DNA of 39,721 nucleotides from Salinarchaeum sp. (GTDB lineage Archaea; Halobacteriota; Halobacteria; Halobacteriales; SKNY01), in the NCBI GenBank assembly GCA_007123105.1, contig SKNY01000012.1, positions 1 through 39,721 on the forward strand, written 5' to 3'. This document shows, in pieces, positions 8,181-16,444 of the stretch. Every line of letters starts with the position of its first letter. Position 1 is the stretch's first letter. A model generated the notes under the pieces. It was not told the origin of the DNA. It was given only the letters and a program-made list of their open reading frames with translations, and made no database searches. Position numbers and translations under genes: made by a program.

Positions 8181-8543
8181 AAACAAGGTGGTGCCCGCAT
8201 CGCTGGGAGTGCAGCCGACGAGGCCGGCTATTTTGTGCTGGAGTTGACTATTGCGGAGGAGTCCTCGCGACGGATGCCGACTCTCCTGTCACTCGAAACG
8301 ATGACTACCGCCGCGTCGAGCCCCACACGTACAACGTGACTGACGGGTAGATTATCACGGACGTATCGTATATCGAACACGAACTAGGCAGGTATGGTGC
8401 CCGCGGTGATCTAACGTGGAATACCCGAATCTACCGACCGGACGAGTACCGACGGATGGGAGATCGAGCGGATTCGGGACGGCCGAGCTGTCCGGTGGGC
8501 GGACGGCAACCTGCCTTGGACGGGCGAGCGACCGGCTCGTTGA
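8181..8543 (+). pseudogene. Decayed plus-strand reading frame, unrecognised family
   Basis: Protein-like sequence appears on the plus strand but switches frame. From 8181 one frame reads HKQGGARIAGSAADEAGYFV and LELTIAEESS. From about 8288 a second frame reads TRNDDYRRVEPHTYNVTDG, a TAG stop at 8348-8350, then IITDVSYIEHELGRYGARGD and LTWNTRIYRPDEYRRMG. From about 8451 the first frame resumes with DGWEIERIRDGRAVRWADGN and ends at TGA 8541-8543. Two frame changes and an internal stop within some 360 bp suggest a pseudogene. I do not recognise the family. The 7864-8180 part of this gap otherwise shows nothing except the short ORF at 7934. Confidence 0.35.
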
Positions 8544-8555
8544 AGTTACCACGCG

Positions 8556-9806
8556 CTAACTGGGTTCACAGAAGGCGTACATCGGCTCGCTCGCCGTAAC
8601 CGAAACCGGTATTCGGTCACCCGGCTCGATGTCCCGTTCGGCTGCCTCACGGATGATGAGTTGGTGGTAGGCGTCGTCCCGGCACTTGACGGAATCACCG
8701 GTCCCCGGCTCGACGACGAGCACCTCACGTTCGGTGCCGACGAGTTCTTCGTATCTGGCAGCCACGATCTCGCGCTTGACACTGGAAAGCTCGCGCGAAC
8801 GTTCCTTCTTCACCGGTCCGCCGAGTCCCTCCATGTCAGCAGCGTCCGTCCCTGGCCGCTTCGAAAATCGCGTTACATTGATTTTCTGTGGGGAGACCTC
8901 CCGCATCAGTTCGACGCTCAACCGGTGATCGTCGTCGGTTTCGCTCGGAAATCCGGCAATAAAATCAGTTGCGAGCGTCCATTCCTCGAGTGCTGCATCG
9001 AAGGTCTCGACGACCTCACGAAACTCACGGACCGTATGCTGGCGGCGCATGTCTGCCAAGACGTCGTTGGATCCACTCTGTACCGGAACATGCAGGAAGG
9101 CATACAGCTTCTCGTTGGCCGCAAAGACCGATGCGAGTTCCTCCCGAATGCCGTGGACCCCCTTCGGATTGGCCATACCCACACGGACCCGAAAGTCCCC
9201 GTCGATTGCACAGATCTCAGAGAGCAGTCGAGCCAGCTTTCGTTCGCCTGTGTCCCAGCCGTAGACGCCAGTGTCCTGGCCGGTGATCCGCAGCTCCGTG
9301 GCACCGGCGTGAATCAAGGCGCGGGCGCGGGCGACGTTCTCTTCGATTGGGGGGCTTTCGATCTTGCCGGTGGCCCGTTTGGTGATGCAGTACGAACAAT
9401 CACTCATGCAGCCTCTGGCGATCGGAAGGATCCCGATCGCGCCATCTAGCACCGGCTGGACATCCGGGGTTACCTCCGGGCACTCGCCGTTAGTCACCGC
9501 CGCAGGCACCTCGTCCCACCCACACACGGTCGCCTCGATTCCCGCGCCGGCGAAATCATCCGGCTGGGTGAGCGCCATACAACCGGTGATGACGAGCTGG
9601 GCACTCTCCTCGGCGAGCGTTGCCGCTCGCCTGAGCATGCGGTCCTCGGTCGTCTCGATCACGGTACACGTATTAAGAATCGCGACCTCGGCGGCCGACG
9701 GCGCGGTGACCCGATAGTGTCCCGCATCGCGGAGTGCGGCCTCGATCTGGCGGCTCTCCCCGCGGTTTGCGGTACAGCCGTACGTCTCGAGGTGATACCG
9801 AACCAT
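8556..9806 (-). CDS. tRNA (N6-threonylcarbamoyladenosine-37) methylthiotransferase
   Basis: A 416-residue radical-SAM enzyme of the MiaB/MtaB family, archaeal-eukaryotic CDKAL1-like branch. It adds a methylthio group to t6A37 of tRNAs reading ANN codons. The N-terminal UPF0004 domain supplies the three auxiliary-cluster cysteines C11 (ETYGC), C47 (LNTC) and C76 (ITGC). The radical-SAM motif is C133-x3-C137-x2-C140 (GCMSDCSYC), followed by ELRITGQDTGVYGWD and LHVPVQSGSNDVL. The last 60 residues (VGTEREVLVVEPGTGDSVKC and onward) form a TRAM domain for RNA binding. Length is normal. It is divergent from DUF63, with an 82-bp gap. Confidence 0.93.
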   Translation of the reverse strand: MVRYHLETYGCTANRGESRQIEAALRDAGHYRVTAPSAAEVAILNTCTVIETTEDRMLRRAATLAEESAQLVITGCMALTQPDDFAGAGIEATVCGWDEVPAAVTNGECPEVTPDVQPVLDGAIGILPIARGCMSDCSYCITKRATGKIESPPIEENVARARALIHAGATELRITGQDTGVYGWDTGERKLARLLSEICAIDGDFRVRVGMANPKGVHGIREELASVFAANEKLYAFLHVPVQSGSNDVLADMRRQHTVREFREVVETFDAALEEWTLATDFIAGFPSETDDDHRLSVELMREVSPQKINVTRFSKRPGTDAADMEGLGGPVKKERSRELSSVKREIVAARYEELVGTEREVLVVEPGTGDSVKCRDDAYHQLIIREAAERDIEPGDRIPVSVTASEPMYAFCEPS

Positions 9807-9888
9807 CTGGCCGAAGTTCGGCGCTCGGCCACAAAAAGCACCTCGCTCGGTCGGAACGATTAGAAGCGTCGCCCGACCTCGTCCATGT

Positions 9889-10698
9889 ATGGTCCTGCCG
9901 GAGGGGTTCGCGTTGCCGCCATTGCCGTATCTATTGCTGCTCGTGATCGGTGCCGTACTCGTTGCCGCCGGGCTTTGGCTGCTCGATCCGCCGGTTAGCG
10001 ATCGATCGGTCCTGGCACTCGTTCCGTGGATGGGCGTGGGCGGAGCGTTTCACGTACTTTACGTCACGAACATCGCCCCATTCCCGTACCGTCATGTGCT
10101 GGGAACACCGGCGGTCTACCTTGCGACGGCTGTGCTTGTCGGTGCCATCTGGATCGGCGTCTCACTCGCAAACCGACCACCCGAGCCGATCGTGGGCGTC
10201 GTGGGGGTCATCGTCCTCGTGATTGGTAGTATCACCGTGCTGGCATCAGGCCAACGAATGGGGACGATCGAACTCGTCCTGCCGATCGCCGGTCTGTTGG
10301 GTAGTGTGCTACTGAGTGCGGTCGTCTGGTTGGTACTCGTGCGCGCCATCGACGAGCTATCAGCGCAGGCCCAGTGGTCCGGTATGGCAATGGTGTTCGG
10401 ACATGTCCTTGATGCGGTCAGCACCGCCATCGGCATCGACGTCGTGGGTGCCGGGGAGCGGTCGCCGGTCCCCAGGGCGATCATGGACGCGGCGGGAACA
10501 CTGCCCGTCGCGGACGCGATCGGAGTTGGATGGGCGTTCGTGATCGTCAAGATTGCCGTTGCCGCCGGCGTGCTGTGGTTATTTGTGCCGTTCGTCAAAG
10601 ACACACCGCGCCAAGCGTATCTGTTAATCGCTGCGCTGGCTGCACTTGGACTGGGTCCCGGGGTGCACAATCTGTTGTTGTTTACGCTTGCGGGGTGA
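9889..10698 (+). CDS. DUF63 family membrane protein
   Basis: A 269-residue polytopic membrane protein with about eight predicted hydrophobic helices. Family features include PWMGVGGAFHVLYV near residue 50, the MAMVFGHVLDAVSTAIGIDV block and the C-terminal LGLGPGVHNLLLFTLAG. DUF63 is a euryarchaeal family of unknown function; the conserved polar residues in the membrane (His, Asp in GHVLDA) suggest a channel or enzyme. The start follows a GC-rich intergenic region shared with the divergent methylthiotransferase. The nucleoside phosphorylase follows after 42 bp. Confidence 0.88.
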   Translation: MVLPEGFALPPLPYLLLLVIGAVLVAAGLWLLDPPVSDRSVLALVPWMGVGGAFHVLYVTNIAPFPYRHVLGTPAVYLATAVLVGAIWIGVSLANRPPEPIVGVVGVIVLVIGSITVLASGQRMGTIELVLPIAGLLGSVLLSAVVWLVLVRAIDELSAQAQWSGMAMVFGHVLDAVSTAIGIDVVGAGERSPVPRAIMDAAGTLPVADAIGVGWAFVIVKIAVAAGVLWLFVPFVKDTPRQAYLLIAALAALGLGPGVHNLLLFTLAG

Positions 10699-10740
10699 AG
10701 GGACCGGAGGCTTTTCGAACACTCCGGGCATCGCCAATCT

Positions 10741-11472
10741 ATGGCCAAGCAACCGCATCTCTTGGTTGAATCGGGGGAGCTCGCACCCGTCGTGTTGCTA
10801 CCCGGCGATCCGGATCGGGTCGAACGAATCGCAGGCCACTGCACCAATGCCACCGAAGTAACCACCAATCGCGAGTACCACGTCGTCAACGCCACCTACG
10901 AAGGCGTCGAACTGTCGATTTGTTCGACCGGGATTGGTTCGCCATCGGCAGCGATCGCCGTCGAAGAGCTCGCCGCGGTTGGCGTCGAGCGGCTACTGCG
11001 GGTGGGGACCACGGGCGCGTTACAGCGCGGGATGGAAATCGGCGACATGGTAATCGCGACGGGGGCGGCAAAGGACGAAGGGACAACCAAGCGATACGAG
11101 TCCGCAACGATCCCAGCGGTGCCCGATCACCGGACACTCGCCGCCCTCGTTGCGACCGCAGAGGAAGCAACCGTCCCGGTCCATGTGGGCCCGATTGTCA
11201 CCGATGATGCCTTCTATGCAGAGGGTGCGGAGTACGTCGCCGCCTGGGAGGCAGCGGGCATTCTGGCCGTCGAAATGGAGGCCGCAGCCATCTTCACGCT
11301 CGCTCGGCGCCACGGGCTCCAATCGGGGGCGATCTGTACGGTCGACGGAAATCTCGTCGAGGGGACACAAAAAGGCGAGACCGACGAAGCGGAACTTCCG
11401 CCACAGGCCCACAACAATGTCGATCGAGCCATCGAAATTGCCCTCAACACCGTCAGACGGCTCGGATCCTGA
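10741..11472 (+). CDS. udp: Nucleoside phosphorylase (uridine phosphorylase type)
   Basis: A 243-residue PNP/UDP family enzyme. VVLLPGDPDRVERIA is the phosphate-binding glycine loop, STGIGSPSAAIAVEEL and LLRVGTTGALQRGMEIGDMV are the core nucleoside-binding strands, and AVEMEAAAIFTLARRHG carries the ribose-binding Met-Glu pair. These enzymes split nucleosides to base and ribose-1-phosphate. In haloarchaea this feeds nucleoside ribose into central metabolism. The choice of uridine over purine substrate rests on general resemblance only. The stop is one base away from the stop of the converging SDR gene. Confidence 0.9.
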   Translation: MAKQPHLLVESGELAPVVLLPGDPDRVERIAGHCTNATEVTTNREYHVVNATYEGVELSICSTGIGSPSAAIAVEELAAVGVERLLRVGTTGALQRGMEIGDMVIATGAAKDEGTTKRYESATIPAVPDHRTLAALVATAEEATVPVHVGPIVTDDAFYAEGAEYVAAWEAAGILAVEMEAAAIFTLARRHGLQSGAICTVDGNLVEGTQKGETDEAELPPQAHNNVDRAIEIALNTVRRLGS

Positions 11473-11473
11473 G

Positions 11474-12352
11474 TTAGCCGGTTGCGGCCTCGATGGCGGG
11501 ACGGAAGCCCTCCCGATACGTGGGATACCGAAATTCATATCCCAACGAACGAAGGGTGTGGTTGGAACACCGTTTGCTGGTCGTCAACCGACGACGCGTC
11601 CGATCGGAATACTCCCCGGCGGCGAGACGCTCCTCGACCGTTACTCGCGGCGTCGGCTCCCGACCGAATCGATCGGCGAGCCAGTCGGCGAACGTCCACC
11701 GGTGTACCGGCTCATCGTCAACAACGAGGACGACTTCGTCATCAGCGACGCCAGAAACCGCGAGCATCGACAGTGCGCCCACTACATCGGTTCGATGGGC
11801 GTGATTTTTCCATCCTGCCGTCACCGGTCGGTCGAGGTAGCGTTCGAGACCCCAGCGACCTGGGCCGTAGATACCGGCAATCCGAGCGACGACGCCAGCC
11901 ATCGCTGCTGAGTCGGCCACCACGGTTTCTGCCGTCGCGAGTACCTCGGTCTTTGCTGATTGTGGTGCGATCGGGGTCGATTCGTCCACCCATTCGCCAT
12001 TGTGATCGCCGTATACCCCCGTACTCGAAGTGTAGACGAGCCGCGCTGGCGGATTCGAACGGTCTCCAAACGTCTCGATCACCGTTTCGAGTCCCGCCAC
12101 GAACGTCGCCCGAGCGGCGGCTGCGTCGCCACCAGCGGTGCTCGCCGTGAAGAGAATGGCGTCGACGTCGGGGACGGACGCGAACGTGTCGGGATCGGTC
12201 ACGTCCCCTGCGACTGCTGTCGCGCCAGCAGCCTCGGTCCTCGATAGCGCTTTTGGACACCGATCGACGCCGACAACCTCGTGGCCGCTCGTGACCAACT
12301 GCCGACAAAGTTCACCGCCAACGTACCCACAGCCGAGGATTGCGAGTCGCAT
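11474..12352 (-). CDS. NAD-dependent epimerase/dehydratase (atypical SDR)
   Basis: A 292-residue extended or atypical short-chain dehydrogenase. MRLAILGCGYVGGELCRQL is the dinucleotide-binding GxGxxG. LVYTSSTGVYGDHNGEWVDE is the active-site strand, with Tyr-Gly-Asp in place of a clear YxxxK, as in atypical YeeZ-like members. RIAGIYGPGRWGLERYL is the conserved substrate-side loop. The substrate is unknown. Its ATG overlaps the TGA of DUF5791 (12352) by one base, so the two are translationally coupled, and the alkaline-phosphatase-superfamily gene is the likely operon head. Confidence 0.88.
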   Translation of the reverse strand: MRLAILGCGYVGGELCRQLVTSGHEVVGVDRCPKALSRTEAAGATAVAGDVTDPDTFASVPDVDAILFTASTAGGDAAAARATFVAGLETVIETFGDRSNPPARLVYTSSTGVYGDHNGEWVDESTPIAPQSAKTEVLATAETVVADSAAMAGVVARIAGIYGPGRWGLERYLDRPVTAGWKNHAHRTDVVGALSMLAVSGVADDEVVLVVDDEPVHRWTFADWLADRFGREPTPRVTVEERLAAGEYSDRTRRRLTTSKRCSNHTLRSLGYEFRYPTYREGFRPAIEAATG

Positions 12353-12747
12353 CAGGGGATCCGGGCCTCGATCGCGTGGCGGATTTCTACGTATTCGGCC
12401 ACGGTCATAGGCGCTCGTCCCTCGATCCGCTGTTGGAGTTCCTTCCCGGTCCGATCGATAGACACCGCCCGCGCAAGTGAATCGACATCGAGAACTGCAG
12501 TCGACATCCCAATTAGAATGCGGTCGAGGAGTTCGTGGTGGATCGCATCAGCCGTCAGGTCCGAGCGGCCGACCGCGAGGACGGCCGCCGCGTCTTCGAT
12601 GCTGAGCTCCGCGAGGGCGCCCCGTTCGATCGCTCGCTTGCGATCTGGATCGATGCCATCCGCAGTGGTTACAGCAGATTGTAGCCGCTCGACGCAGTGG
12701 GCATAGGCCGCATCGAGATCAGCGTCGGCGCTCCCGTCGAGTAGCAT
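12352..12747 (-). CDS. DUF5791 family protein
   Basis: A 131-residue acidic helical protein of a haloarchaea-specific family. Typical blocks: the two-helix N-terminus DADLDAAYAHCVERLQSA, LSIEDAAAVLAV, the hydrophobic MSTAVLDVDSLARAVS segment, and the C-terminal RIEGRAPMTVAEYVEIRHAIEARI. The start at 12747 (MLLDGSADADLD) agrees with the family's usual length. A longer frame begins at 12831 (MTGKRLTVDRLSD) but would overlap the preceding phosphatase gene by 38 bp. Function is unknown. It sits between the phosphatase (47 bp upstream) and the SDR (1-base overlap). Confidence 0.8.
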   Translation of the reverse strand: MLLDGSADADLDAAYAHCVERLQSAVTTADGIDPDRKRAIERGALAELSIEDAAAVLAVGRSDLTADAIHHELLDRILIGMSTAVLDVDSLARAVSIDRTGKELQQRIEGRAPMTVAEYVEIRHAIEARIP

Positions 12748-12793
12748 GATCCAGACTACCGCTGGGGGCGGGATGAGCGTGTCGGACCTGCCG

Positions 12794-14137
12794 TCAGACA
12801 AGCGATCGACCGTCAAACGCTTCCCCGTCATATTCGATTTCCATCAAATCGAGGATGGTAGGTGTGACGTCATACAAATCCACGTCTGTCAGGTCAAGTT
12901 GGGGGTTGTCGGTGAAGAGGGTCGCATTCTCGAAGGTGTGCATACCGTTTCGAGGACCGCGATCGAAGATCGGCCCGCCACTGCCATAGCCGGCCTTTAG
13001 GTCGAAGCCGTTGGTCGGAAGTGCAACGAGATCCGGAGCGATCGCGTCGTGATTCCCCTGGAATACCTCCCGGCCCCGGACCACCCGTTCGATCACTTGC
13101 TCGCCGTCCGGGCCCTCCAAATCAAGTAGCGCCATCTCGAGTTCGGCGAGTGTCTCCCGGTAGACATCCCGGGAGACGCTACCCCGCGGTTCACGATCCT
13201 CGAGGTTGAGATAGAGCCGCCCGGGAATCAAGGCGTACGCACGGGTCTCATCAGCGATGTCAGTGAGTTGTTCGTGATCATCGGTCGCGAACGTAAGCCA
13301 ACCCTCGCGTTCCAGCCATCGGTTGAGGTGGACTTCATAGTCCAGTGTTGTAAACCCGTGATCGCTCGCTACGATCGTCGTAACGTCGTCGGGGAGAGCA
13401 GCTCGGAGCTTGCCGAGGTACGTATCGACCGTGCCGTAAAACTCGAGAAACTCCTCGTAGTACTCCCCGTCTCGTTCGTAATCTTCGAAAAAGAAGTGGT
13501 TTACCCGATCGGTAGTCATAAACACACCGAAAAACAGGTCCCAATCGTCTTCGGTGACATACCGGTCGAACGCCTCGTATCTCCGTTCTAAGGTCTCATG
13601 GGCGTCTGCGAGAAACGCCTCCAGATCACCATCGCGTCCGAGTGTCGCGTTGACATCAATGCGGTAACCGATCTCTGAGAGGGTCTGTTCGAGCGCAGCC
13701 GGGTGGCATGCCTGTTCGAGGCCGGGCGAGAGAAACCCGGACACCATGCGTTGAATCTCACGTTGGGGTGGGAATGTCACGGGAACGTTCATGACAGTGG
13801 CCTGGCGGCCGGCGTCAGTAACCCGATCCCACACGCGTGTTGCCTGGACGTCTCGCCCGATCGGGACGTACGTTTCGTATGATCCAATCTCGCGATCTTG
13901 AAACCCGTACACACCTGTGCTGCCCGGGTTGACTCCTGTCGTCAAACTCGGCCAGCATGCGCTTGACTCCGGTGGGACGATACTATCGATGGCAGCGCCA
14001 GCACCAGCAGTCCGCATCGCGGTCAGTTCTGGAAATACCTCCGGATGGTCGTCGATGAGTGAAAAAGGGACACCGTCGATCCCGAAGAATGCGACCCGCG
14101 GCCCGTCGCTGCCGCGCAGCCGGTCGAATAACCCCAT
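12794..14137 (-). CDS. Alkaline-phosphatase-superfamily phosphodiesterase/pyrophosphatase
   Basis: A 447-residue enzyme of the type I phosphodiesterase / nucleotide pyrophosphatase / phosphomutase group. The metal-site aspartate is D21 in RVAFFGIDGVPFS. The nucleophile region is SSACWPSLTTGVNPGSTGVY. Further metal ligands are in FMTTDRVNHFFF and IVASDHGFTTLDYEVHLN, and the last in RNGMHTFENATLF. There is no signal peptide or transmembrane segment, so it is cytoplasmic. Such proteins hydrolyse phosphate mono- or diesters; archaeal members have no firm substrate. It is the first gene of the minus-strand operon with DUF5791 and the SDR, and is divergent from the cyclophilin-like gene over a 99-bp gap. 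Confidence 0.88.
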   Translation of the reverse strand: MGLFDRLRGSDGPRVAFFGIDGVPFSLIDDHPEVFPELTAMRTAGAGAAIDSIVPPESSACWPSLTTGVNPGSTGVYGFQDREIGSYETYVPIGRDVQATRVWDRVTDAGRQATVMNVPVTFPPQREIQRMVSGFLSPGLEQACHPAALEQTLSEIGYRIDVNATLGRDGDLEAFLADAHETLERRYEAFDRYVTEDDWDLFFGVFMTTDRVNHFFFEDYERDGEYYEEFLEFYGTVDTYLGKLRAALPDDVTTIVASDHGFTTLDYEVHLNRWLEREGWLTFATDDHEQLTDIADETRAYALIPGRLYLNLEDREPRGSVSRDVYRETLAELEMALLDLEGPDGEQVIERVVRGREVFQGNHDAIAPDLVALPTNGFDLKAGYGSGGPIFDRGPRNGMHTFENATLFTDNPQLDLTDVDLYDVTPTILDLMEIEYDGEAFDGRSLV

Positions 14138-14236
14138 ACGACTTCATCTGGCGTTGGCGTACATGAAACTTGGTTTCGGCCCGAAGCTTGCCGCCCGCGG
14201 CGACACACATATCGCCCACCGGTTAGCAGGGTTCAT

Positions 14237-14608
14237 ATGGCGGATCTAATCGTCGAGGTCGCAGACCTCACCTTGGAGGCGACATGGTCGGACGAGAACC
14301 CGGCAACACGGGCGGCCATTGAAGACGCCCTCCCACTTACAGTCGATGCTGCCCGCTGGGGAGAGGAACTCTACGGATCGATCCCGGTGGAGGCGACCCC
14401 AGAAGCGACTACGACGGCTGTCCCACCGGGAACAATCGCCTACTGGCCGGCCGGATCGGCGATCTGTTTGTTCTGGGGGCCGACGCCCGCGAGCACAGAC
14501 GAGACGCCGGTGGCCGCGGGTCCGGTCGGGATCATCGCGACCGCCGATTCGATCGATGGTCTAGCGGCGATCGACGGCGGAGCACGGATGGTAATCACAG
14601 CAGGCTGA
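14237..14608 (+). CDS. Cyclophilin-like superfamily small protein
   Basis: A 123-residue beta-rich protein. EELYGSIPVEATPEATTTAV followed by PGTIAYWPAGSAICLFWGPT is the cyclophilin-like fold signature shared with the DUF3830 and DUF369 groups. The conserved G-x-I-x-Y-W-P-x-G-x-x-x-x-x-F-x-G-P run is intact. These proteins are not proven prolyl isomerases; the family may bind small ligands. The stop (14606-14608) abuts the stop of the converging pyrophosphatase gene with no spacer. Confidence 0.82.
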   Translation: MADLIVEVADLTLEATWSDENPATRAAIEDALPLTVDAARWGEELYGSIPVEATPEATTTAVPPGTIAYWPAGSAICLFWGPTPASTDETPVAAGPVGIIATADSIDGLAAIDGGARMVITAG

Positions 14609-15142
14609 TCAGTCGAAGGTTTCCCGGTACAACGCTTGGGCGTGTTCAATTGCCTCGAGGGCGGCAACACGGTCTTCCCATCCCTCTGTGGTCACCTCCT
14701 TGCCGGGTTCGAGATTCTTGTAGGTCGCAAAGAACTCGTCAACCTCGGCGCGTTGATGCTCTGGAATATCCGCAAGATCCCGAACGTGTTCGAATCGGGG
14801 ATCCTCCACTGGGACGGCAATAACCTTGTCGTCTTGTTCTCCGTCGTCATTCATCCGCATCAAGGCAACCGGACGGACCTCGATGATACATCCAGGGAAG
14901 GTAGCGTCCCCGACCAAGACGAGCACATCAAATGGATCCTCGTCATCATACCACGTCTGTGGGATGAACCCATAGTCACCGGGATAGTGCACGTTACTGT
15001 GGAGCACCCGATCGAGAATTACTCCCGGAATGTCCTTATCGTATTCGTACTTATTACGGTCACCTTTGAGACATTCGATCACGGCAAAGATCCGTTCGGG
15101 CGGTTCGGGGCCAGTCTCCAAGTCGTTCCACAGATTCGACAT
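14609..15142 (-). CDS. ppa: Inorganic pyrophosphatase, family I
   Basis: A 177-residue soluble pyrophosphatase that hydrolyses PPi to drive biosynthesis. The active site is intact: ECLKGDRNKYEYDKDIPGVI, RVLHSNVHYPGDYGFIPQTW, and the metal-binding D-x-D-P-x-D as DDEDPFDVLVLVGD, then DDKVIAVPVEDPRF and FFATYKNLEPGKEV. Length is typical of archaeal and bacterial family I enzymes. It is transcribed divergently from padR across the 411-bp AT-rich region at 15143-15553. Confidence 0.96.
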   Translation of the reverse strand: MSNLWNDLETGPEPPERIFAVIECLKGDRNKYEYDKDIPGVILDRVLHSNVHYPGDYGFIPQTWYDDEDPFDVLVLVGDATFPGCIIEVRPVALMRMNDDGEQDDKVIAVPVEDPRFEHVRDLADIPEHQRAEVDEFFATYKNLEPGKEVTTEGWEDRVAALEAIEHAQALYRETFD

Positions 15143-15553
15143 GCGAAGAGATGGCCGGGGTAACGAAAAAGCAGTTTCGACCCGAACCGGCCTGTGCTAT
15201 AATCCAAATAATGACCATAATATGGTAATCAAGTAAACCGCGATAGAAGCGTGTTTGGTCAAAAATATATCCACAATTGGATATGATCCTAAATGAACGG
15301 TTAATCGATTTGTGCCCCTTCTCCACCCATGAATTTTACACGGTCAATGGGGGGAAATTTGGGCATAATGTGGGAATAATGGCGTTGCAATCGCTTGCCA
15401 CACGTGCGTGAGAAAGCGGTAGGCTTGGACGATCAACCCGTCCTGACAGCTACGTTAGTGAATAATTCTGATAGATCAATTTCCCGAGGGAAAAAGCGGA
15501 AAAATCAGGTATGTTGACAAACGTTAAATAGATTGATCCTCGAAGGTAATACA
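15143..15553. promoter_or_regulatory. AT-rich divergent intergenic region with several palindromes
   Basis: A 411-bp non-coding stretch between ppa (minus) and padR (plus), clearly more AT-rich than its surroundings. It contains three short inverted repeats: ACCATA-A-TATGGT (15214-15226), TATCCA-CAAT-TGGATA (15268-15283) and TTTCCC-GA-GGGAAA (15480-15493). A TATA-like TTAAATA (15524-15530) lies 24 nt before the padR ATG, fitting a leaderless or very short-leader transcript. The third palindrome is about 30 bp upstream of that TATA box, a reasonable place for a regulator site. I see no ORF or RNA gene here. Confidence 0.55.
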
Positions 15554-15916
15554 ATGTCAAACAGCCAGGTGGTGACAGAGCGGGATGTTCTTGCGCGGGA
15601 CCTGACGGCGTTCCAGTACAACATTCTCGTGATCCTTTCACGGGAACCAATGTACGGCTTGGCCATCAAGCGGGAACTTGAGGCGTACTACAAGAGCGAA
15701 GTAAATCACGGACGACTCTACCCGAATCTCGATGATCTCGTCGAGGAAGGATTGATTGAAAAAAGCGAGCTCGATAAACGCACGAACCAATACGCACTCA
15801 CGGACGCCGGATACGATGCCGTCCTCGAACAACTCGAGTGGATCTTTGCATATCTGGTGACGTCCGGCAATCGGGCTGTAGAACTGAAAGACGCAATCGA
15901 CGCCGAAGCAGAGTAG
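15554..15916 (+). CDS. PadR-family transcriptional regulator
   Basis: A 120-residue winged-helix regulator. DLTAFQYNILVILSREPMYG is the PadR N-terminal helix pair, LAIKRELEAYYKSEVNHGRL contains the recognition helix and the conserved H-G-R-L-Y-P-N-L-D-D-L turn, and VEEGLIEKSELDKRTNQYAL the wing. A C-terminal helix for dimerisation follows. PadR proteins respond to phenolics or other small molecules in bacteria; haloarchaeal members are mostly uncharacterised. The start MSNSQVVTERD at 15554 is preferred over the upstream in-frame TTG because it sits 24 nt after a TATA box. The stop is 3 bp from that of the converging DUF7108 gene. Autoregulation through the palindromes upstream is inferred. 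Confidence 0.9.
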   Translation: MSNSQVVTERDVLARDLTAFQYNILVILSREPMYGLAIKRELEAYYKSEVNHGRLYPNLDDLVEEGLIEKSELDKRTNQYALTDAGYDAVLEQLEWIFAYLVTSGNRAVELKDAIDAEAE

Positions 15917-15919
15917 TGG

Positions 15920-16444
15920 TCACTGGAGGCCATCGGCGCGAACCGTCAGTGTGACGGATTCCTCGACGACGGTTCGGGCTTTGGCACCCGGCCAGACGTT
16001 CCGTGGGTAGTAATCGGTGAGGAACGTCTCGACATCGGCTGGGGTGGCTACGCCGACCCGGCGTGCGTGATGATTACTCATGTACGCAGCAAACGCGGCT
16101 GCGTTATCACCATGGGCGTTCCCATACGATGTCGCAACAGCCTCGGCCACCGCGCGATTATGCGCGTCGACGACCGCCCAGGAGTCAGGTGAGATAGGGT
16201 ACAACGGTCGTTCGATCGCGTCCGCAAGCGAATCGATCGCCGAATGATCGAGCACCCCGTCAACCACCCAACTCGCGGGATAACACACGAGCATCGGTCC
16301 CTCCTGGTCCTCCCTGATCCGGTATGAGAATCCGTATGCGGCCACATGTGCTTCGAGCCGGTCGCTTGCATCGCTCGTTCCCTCGGCAACCGCCCTGGCC
16401 AATCTAACAGCCGTTTGAATGGCGTGATCCGGAAGCTCAGCCAT
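15920..16444 (-). CDS. RnhA operon protein (DUF7108)
   Basis: A 174-residue acidic protein opening MAELPDHAIQTAVRLARAVA. In haloarchaea this gene regularly follows rnhA and is annotated RnhA operon protein; no biochemical role is known. The central region (MLVCYPASWVVDGVLD) and the C-terminal PADVETFLTDYYPRNVWPGA are the recognisable blocks. The ATG at 16444 lies inside the end of rnhA, overlapping it by 8 bp, so translation is coupled. The longer frame to 16480 adds only residues antisense-like in composition and is rejected. Confidence 0.82.
   Translation of the reverse strand: MAELPDHAIQTAVRLARAVAEGTSDASDRLEAHVAAYGFSYRIREDQEGPMLVCYPASWVVDGVLDHSAIDSLADAIERPLYPISPDSWAVVDAHNRAVAEAVATSYGNAHGDNAAAFAAYMSNHHARRVGVATPADVETFLTDYYPRNVWPGAKARTVVEESVTLTVRADGLQ

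Noticed and set aside
8355-8552. 65-residue minus-strand frame in the 7864-8555 gap
   Set aside because: Ser/Arg/Pro-rich noise; the plus-strand pieces in the same place are more protein-like.
8661-9449. 262-residue plus-strand frame
   Set aside because: Antisense to the methylthiotransferase, whose radical-SAM and TRAM motifs are complete.
10116-10895. 259-residue minus-strand frame
   Set aside because: Antisense to DUF63 and the start of the nucleoside phosphorylase; Ser/Thr/Pro-rich shadow.
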